This document shows positions 61,820-64,000 of a stretch of DNA of 64,000 nucleotides, piece after piece; position 1 is the stretch's first letter, and each line of letters begins with the position of its first letter. The notes beneath the pieces are model-generated. The model was not told the origin of the DNA. It searched no databases and saw only the letters and a list, made by a program, of their open reading frames with translations. Made by a program: the position numbers and the translations under genes. Origin of the DNA: Streptomyces naganishii JCM 4654 (lineage in GTDB: Bacteria; Actinomycetota; Actinomycetes; Streptomycetales; Streptomycetaceae); assembly GCF_014650575.1 (NCBI RefSeq), contig NZ_BMVF01000005.1:1-64000 (forward strand), read 5' to 3'.

Positions 61820-62797
61820 ATGACGACCAACGCGGCCGGCAGGCCCGGGACCCACGGCGCGATCCTCGAGGACACCCCGCCCGACGGCGAGGGCCCGGTC
61901 GTCGAACTGCGCGGCGCCGGCAAGTCCTACGGCAACATCCGCGCCCTGCACGGCGTCGACCTCGCCGTCCACTCCGGCAGGGTCACCTGCGTGCTCGGCG
62001 ACAACGGCGCCGGCAAGTCCACCCTCATCAAGATCATCTCGGGGCTGCACCAGCACTCCGAGGGCGAGTTCCTCGTGGACGGCGCCCCCGTGCGGTTCAG
62101 CACCCCGCGCGAGGCCCTCGACAAGGGCATCGCCGCCGTCTACCAGGACCTCGCCACCGTGCCCCTCATGCCGGTGTGGCGCAACTTCTTCCTCGGCTCC
62201 GAGATGACCAAGGGTCCCTGGCCCGTACGCCGTCTCGACATCGCCCGCATGAAGCGGACCGCGGACGAGGAGCTGCGCAACATGGGCATCGTCCTGGACG
62301 ACCTGGAGCAGCCCATCGGCACTCTCTCGGGCGGCCAGCGGCAGTGCGTGGCGATCGCCCGCGCCGTCCACTTCGGCGCCCGCGTCCTCATCCTCGACGA
62401 GCCCACCGCCGCCCTCGGCGTCAAGCAGTCCGGCGTGGTCCTCAAGTACATCGCCGCCGCCCGCGACCGCGGCCTCGGCGTCATCTTCATCACCCACAAC
62501 CCCCACCACGCCTACATGGTCGGCGACCACTTCAGCGTGCTGCGCCTGGGCACCCTCGAACTGTCCGCCGACCGCAGCGAGGTGAGCCTCGAGGAGCTGA
62601 CCAACCACATGGCGGGCGGCGCCGAACTGGCCGCCCTCAAGCACGAACTGGCCCAGGTACGGGGCGTCGACGTGGACGGGCTCCCCGAGGAGCGGGACCT
62701 CACCGCGACCACGACCACGGCGCCCACCGCGCCCGCCGCGCCCGCCGAGAGCGCGACGTCCGCGGCCCCCGTACTACCGGCCCCGGAAGGGAAATGA
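61820..62797 (+). CDS. Inositol/sugar ABC transporter, single ATPase domain
   Basis: The 325-aa protein has one ABC domain: Walker [13 protein letters not shown], signature [14 protein letters not shown] and Walker [12 protein letters not shown]. The tail after about residue 255 is charged and then Ala/Thr-Pro-rich. Most RbsA/MglA-type sugar ATPases are tandem (about 500 aa); here there is a single domain, so the transporter needs a homodimer. ATG 61820 is preferred because a perfect GGAGGTGA lies 5 nt upstream; GTG 61811 is possible. Confidence 0.92.
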   Translation: MTTNAAGRPGTHGAILEDTPPDGEGPVVELRGAGKSYGNIRALHGVDLAVHSGRVTCVLGDNGAGKSTLIKIISGLHQHSEGEFLVDGAPVRFSTPREALDKGIAAVYQDLATVPLMPVWRNFFLGSEMTKGPWPVRRLDIARMKRTADEELRNMGIVLDDLEQPIGTLSGGQRQCVAIARAVHFGARVLILDEPTAALGVKQSGVVLKYIAAARDRGLGVIFITHNPHHAYMVGDHFSVLRLGTLELSADRSEVSLEELTNHMAGGAELAALKHELAQVRGVDVDGLPEERDLTATTTTAPTAPAAPAESATSAAPVLPAPEGK

Positions 62798-62801
62798 CGA
62801 C

Positions 62802-63704
62802 ATGACCCCTGTGCTGGACCGCATCCGGGTCGGCTCCGCCCCCGACTCCTGGGGCGTGTGGTTCCCCGACGACCCCCGGCAGGTCCCCTGGGAACGCTTC
62901 CTCGACGAGGTCGCCGAGGCCGGCTACTCCTGGATCGAGCTCGGCCCCTACGGCTACCTGCCCACCGACCCCGCCCGCCTCACCGACGAGGTGGACCGGC
63001 GCGGCCTGAAGGTCTCCGCGGGCACGGTCTTCACCGGCCTGCACCGCGGCCCCGCCGTATGGGAGTCCACCTGGGCCCACGTCAGCCAGGTCGCCGCGCT
63101 CACTCAGGCCATGGGCGCCCGGCACCTCGTCGTCATCCCCTCCTTCTGGCGCGACGACAAGACCGCCGAGATCCTCGAACCGCCGGAGCTGACCGCCGAG
63201 CAGTGGGCCCACCTGACCAAGGGCATGGAACGGCTCGGCCACGAGGTCAAGGAGACGTACGGCCTCGACATCGTCGTCCACCCGCACGCCGACACCCACG
63301 TCGACACCGAGGCGCACGTCGAGCGCTTCCTGGACTCCACCGACTCCGAGCTGGTCAACCTGTGCCTGGACACCGGGCACTACGCCTACTGCGGCGGCGA
63401 CAGCGTCAAGCTGATCGAGACCTACGGCGAGCGCATCGGCTACCTGCACCTCAAGCAGGTCGACCCGGCGATCCTCGCCGACGTGGTCGCCGGCCAGGTC
63501 CCGTTCGGGCCGGCCGTCGCGCGCGGCGTGATGTGCGAGCCGCCGGCGGGCGTACCCGAGCTCGGGCCGGTCCTCACGGCCGCGCAGAAACTGGGCGTGG
63601 ACCTGTTCGCGATCGTCGAGCAGGACATGTACCCGTGCGACCCGGACAAGCCGCTGCCGATCGCGGTGCGCACCCGCAGGTTCCTGCGCTCCTGCGGCGC
63701 CTGA
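62802..63704 (+). CDS. iolE: Myo-inosose-2 dehydratase (IolE)
   Basis: The 300-aa TIM-barrel sugar-phosphate-isomerase-like protein begins RIRVGSAPDSWGVWFPDD, the IolE hallmark, and has metal-binding Glu/Asp/His residues in IVVHPHADTHVDTEAHV and LCLDTGHYAYCGGD. It dehydrates scyllo-inosose to the trihydroxycyclohexane-dione used by IolD. ATG 62802 is 4 bp after the ATPase stop, with GGAAGG upstream. Operon membership with the ABC genes couples uptake and catabolism. Confidence 0.94.
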   Translation: MTPVLDRIRVGSAPDSWGVWFPDDPRQVPWERFLDEVAEAGYSWIELGPYGYLPTDPARLTDEVDRRGLKVSAGTVFTGLHRGPAVWESTWAHVSQVAALTQAMGARHLVVIPSFWRDDKTAEILEPPELTAEQWAHLTKGMERLGHEVKETYGLDIVVHPHADTHVDTEAHVERFLDSTDSELVNLCLDTGHYAYCGGDSVKLIETYGERIGYLHLKQVDPAILADVVAGQVPFGPAVARGVMCEPPAGVPELGPVLTAAQKLGVDLFAIVEQDMYPCDPDKPLPIAVRTRRFLRSCGA

Positions 63705-63944
63705 CGCGACCCCCGCCTTCCTGGGCGGCGCCCGGCGGGCACCGGCCCGTGTCCGCGCCGGTGGACACCTGCCCGGGCCGCGCCGCTGGGTGGCCGCCCG
63801 GTGCCGGGCGGCACAGGCGTCGCGCCCGCGGTGCCCGGTCGTGACCTTGCCGCGCTACAGTCGGCCTGGTACGGGATCCGAGCGCCACCTCCCGCGCCCG
63901 TCGCCAGGGGCGCCGCGTCCGCCACGTCCTCGACGGGGAGCCGC

Positions 63945-64000
63945 ATGAGCACACCGCGTGACCTGATGATCACCGCCCTGGACGTGGCGCCGAGCCGGCC
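63945..64000 (+). CDS. Start of an unidentified gene, possibly GPP34-like (partial)
   Basis: ATG 63945, after GGGGAG, opens a frame running out of the window. Eighteen residues are visible, with MITALDVAPSR. The sequence resembles the start of actinobacterial GPP34 (Golgi phosphoprotein 3-like) proteins, but this is too short to decide. The 240-bp gap before it contains TTGCCGCGCTACAGT-like promoter sequence near 63848. I would not assign a function yet. Confidence 0.4.
   Translation, partial: MSTPRDLMITALDVAPSR

Overview
The window is high-GC actinobacterial chromosome, almost certainly Streptomyces. The evidence is very GC-rich codon third positions, many GTG and TTG starts, ATGA or GTGA stop-start overlaps, a complete conservon (histidine-kinase-like protein, roadblock, DUF742, small GTPase), a WhiB-like protein, and a c-di-AMP riboswitch on a cell-wall hydrolase gene. 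Gene order (hopanoid-linked ispG/dxs, then tdh-kbl, glnA3-like, and the inositol cluster) matches the right chromosome arm of S. coelicolor as I remember it; I could not run an alignment. I saw no intact insertion sequence, prophage, CRISPR array or large biosynthetic cluster.

Region by region. 1-4.4 kb: end of a hopanoid/isoprenoid operon (ispG tail, dxs, class-III aminotransferase), then an XRE-cupin regulator coupled to a 39-aa membrane protein behind two near-identical operators. 4.4-7.6 kb: tyrosine phosphatase, riboswitch-controlled LysM-M23 hydrolase, GDSL esterase. 7.6-8.2 kb: repeat-rich non-coding DNA. 8.2-13.7 kb: TetR regulator, Glu/Leu/Phe/Val-type dehydrogenase, CMD protein, metallo-beta-lactamase-fold hydrolase, small membrane protein, tandem universal stress protein. 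14.1-18.3 kb: conservon plus a GAF protein. 18.6-24.4 kb: threonine degradation (tdh-kbl), LysR, GNAT, MmcQ/YjbR and MFS genes. 24.5 kb: tRNA-Pro(GGG).

24.7-30.1 kb is a sialic-acid catabolic locus: a FadR-type GntR regulator, then a lyase-synthase of the DapA/NanA family, ROK kinase, NanE epimerase and an SHS-type MFS transporter. An 18-bp palindrome lies in front of the regulator and recurs with one mismatch in front of the operon. 30-41.9 kb is mostly on the minus strand: a glutamine-synthetase-like enzyme (GlnA3 type) coupled to an amidohydrolase, a SAM-methyltransferase, membrane proteins, an HhH endonuclease with a DUF3140 protein, a Wbl-Dps pair and a lipase-like hydrolase; a thiolase follows on the plus strand. 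42-53.5 kb: acyl-CoA ligase, TauE/SafE exporter, NlpC/P60 protein, Ser/Thr kinase, RpiB, a glycosyltransferase divergent from an SDR-EamA-deacetylase operon, cobK, cobF and a DUF309 protein.

53.55 kb holds a second, identical tRNA-Pro(GGG) with a strong terminator. From there to the right edge runs a myo-inositol catabolic and uptake divergon: GntR-UTRA regulator and iolD, iolB, an aldolase and iolC leftward; ABC transporter (binding protein, permease, ATPase) and iolE rightward. Two mirror-image promoters lie inside a 68-bp interrupted inverted repeat. iolG and iolA are not in the window and may lie to its right.

The most notable signals are the sialic-acid operon and its operators beside a tRNA, the XRE-cupin/micro-membrane-protein pair, the riboswitch, the inositol divergon palindrome, the Wbl-Dps coupling, six exact-length 11-residue repeats in the conservon kinase-like protein, and several regulators whose -10 box lies 6-7 nt before the start codon with an inverted repeat on top. 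Functions are inferred from sequence alone.
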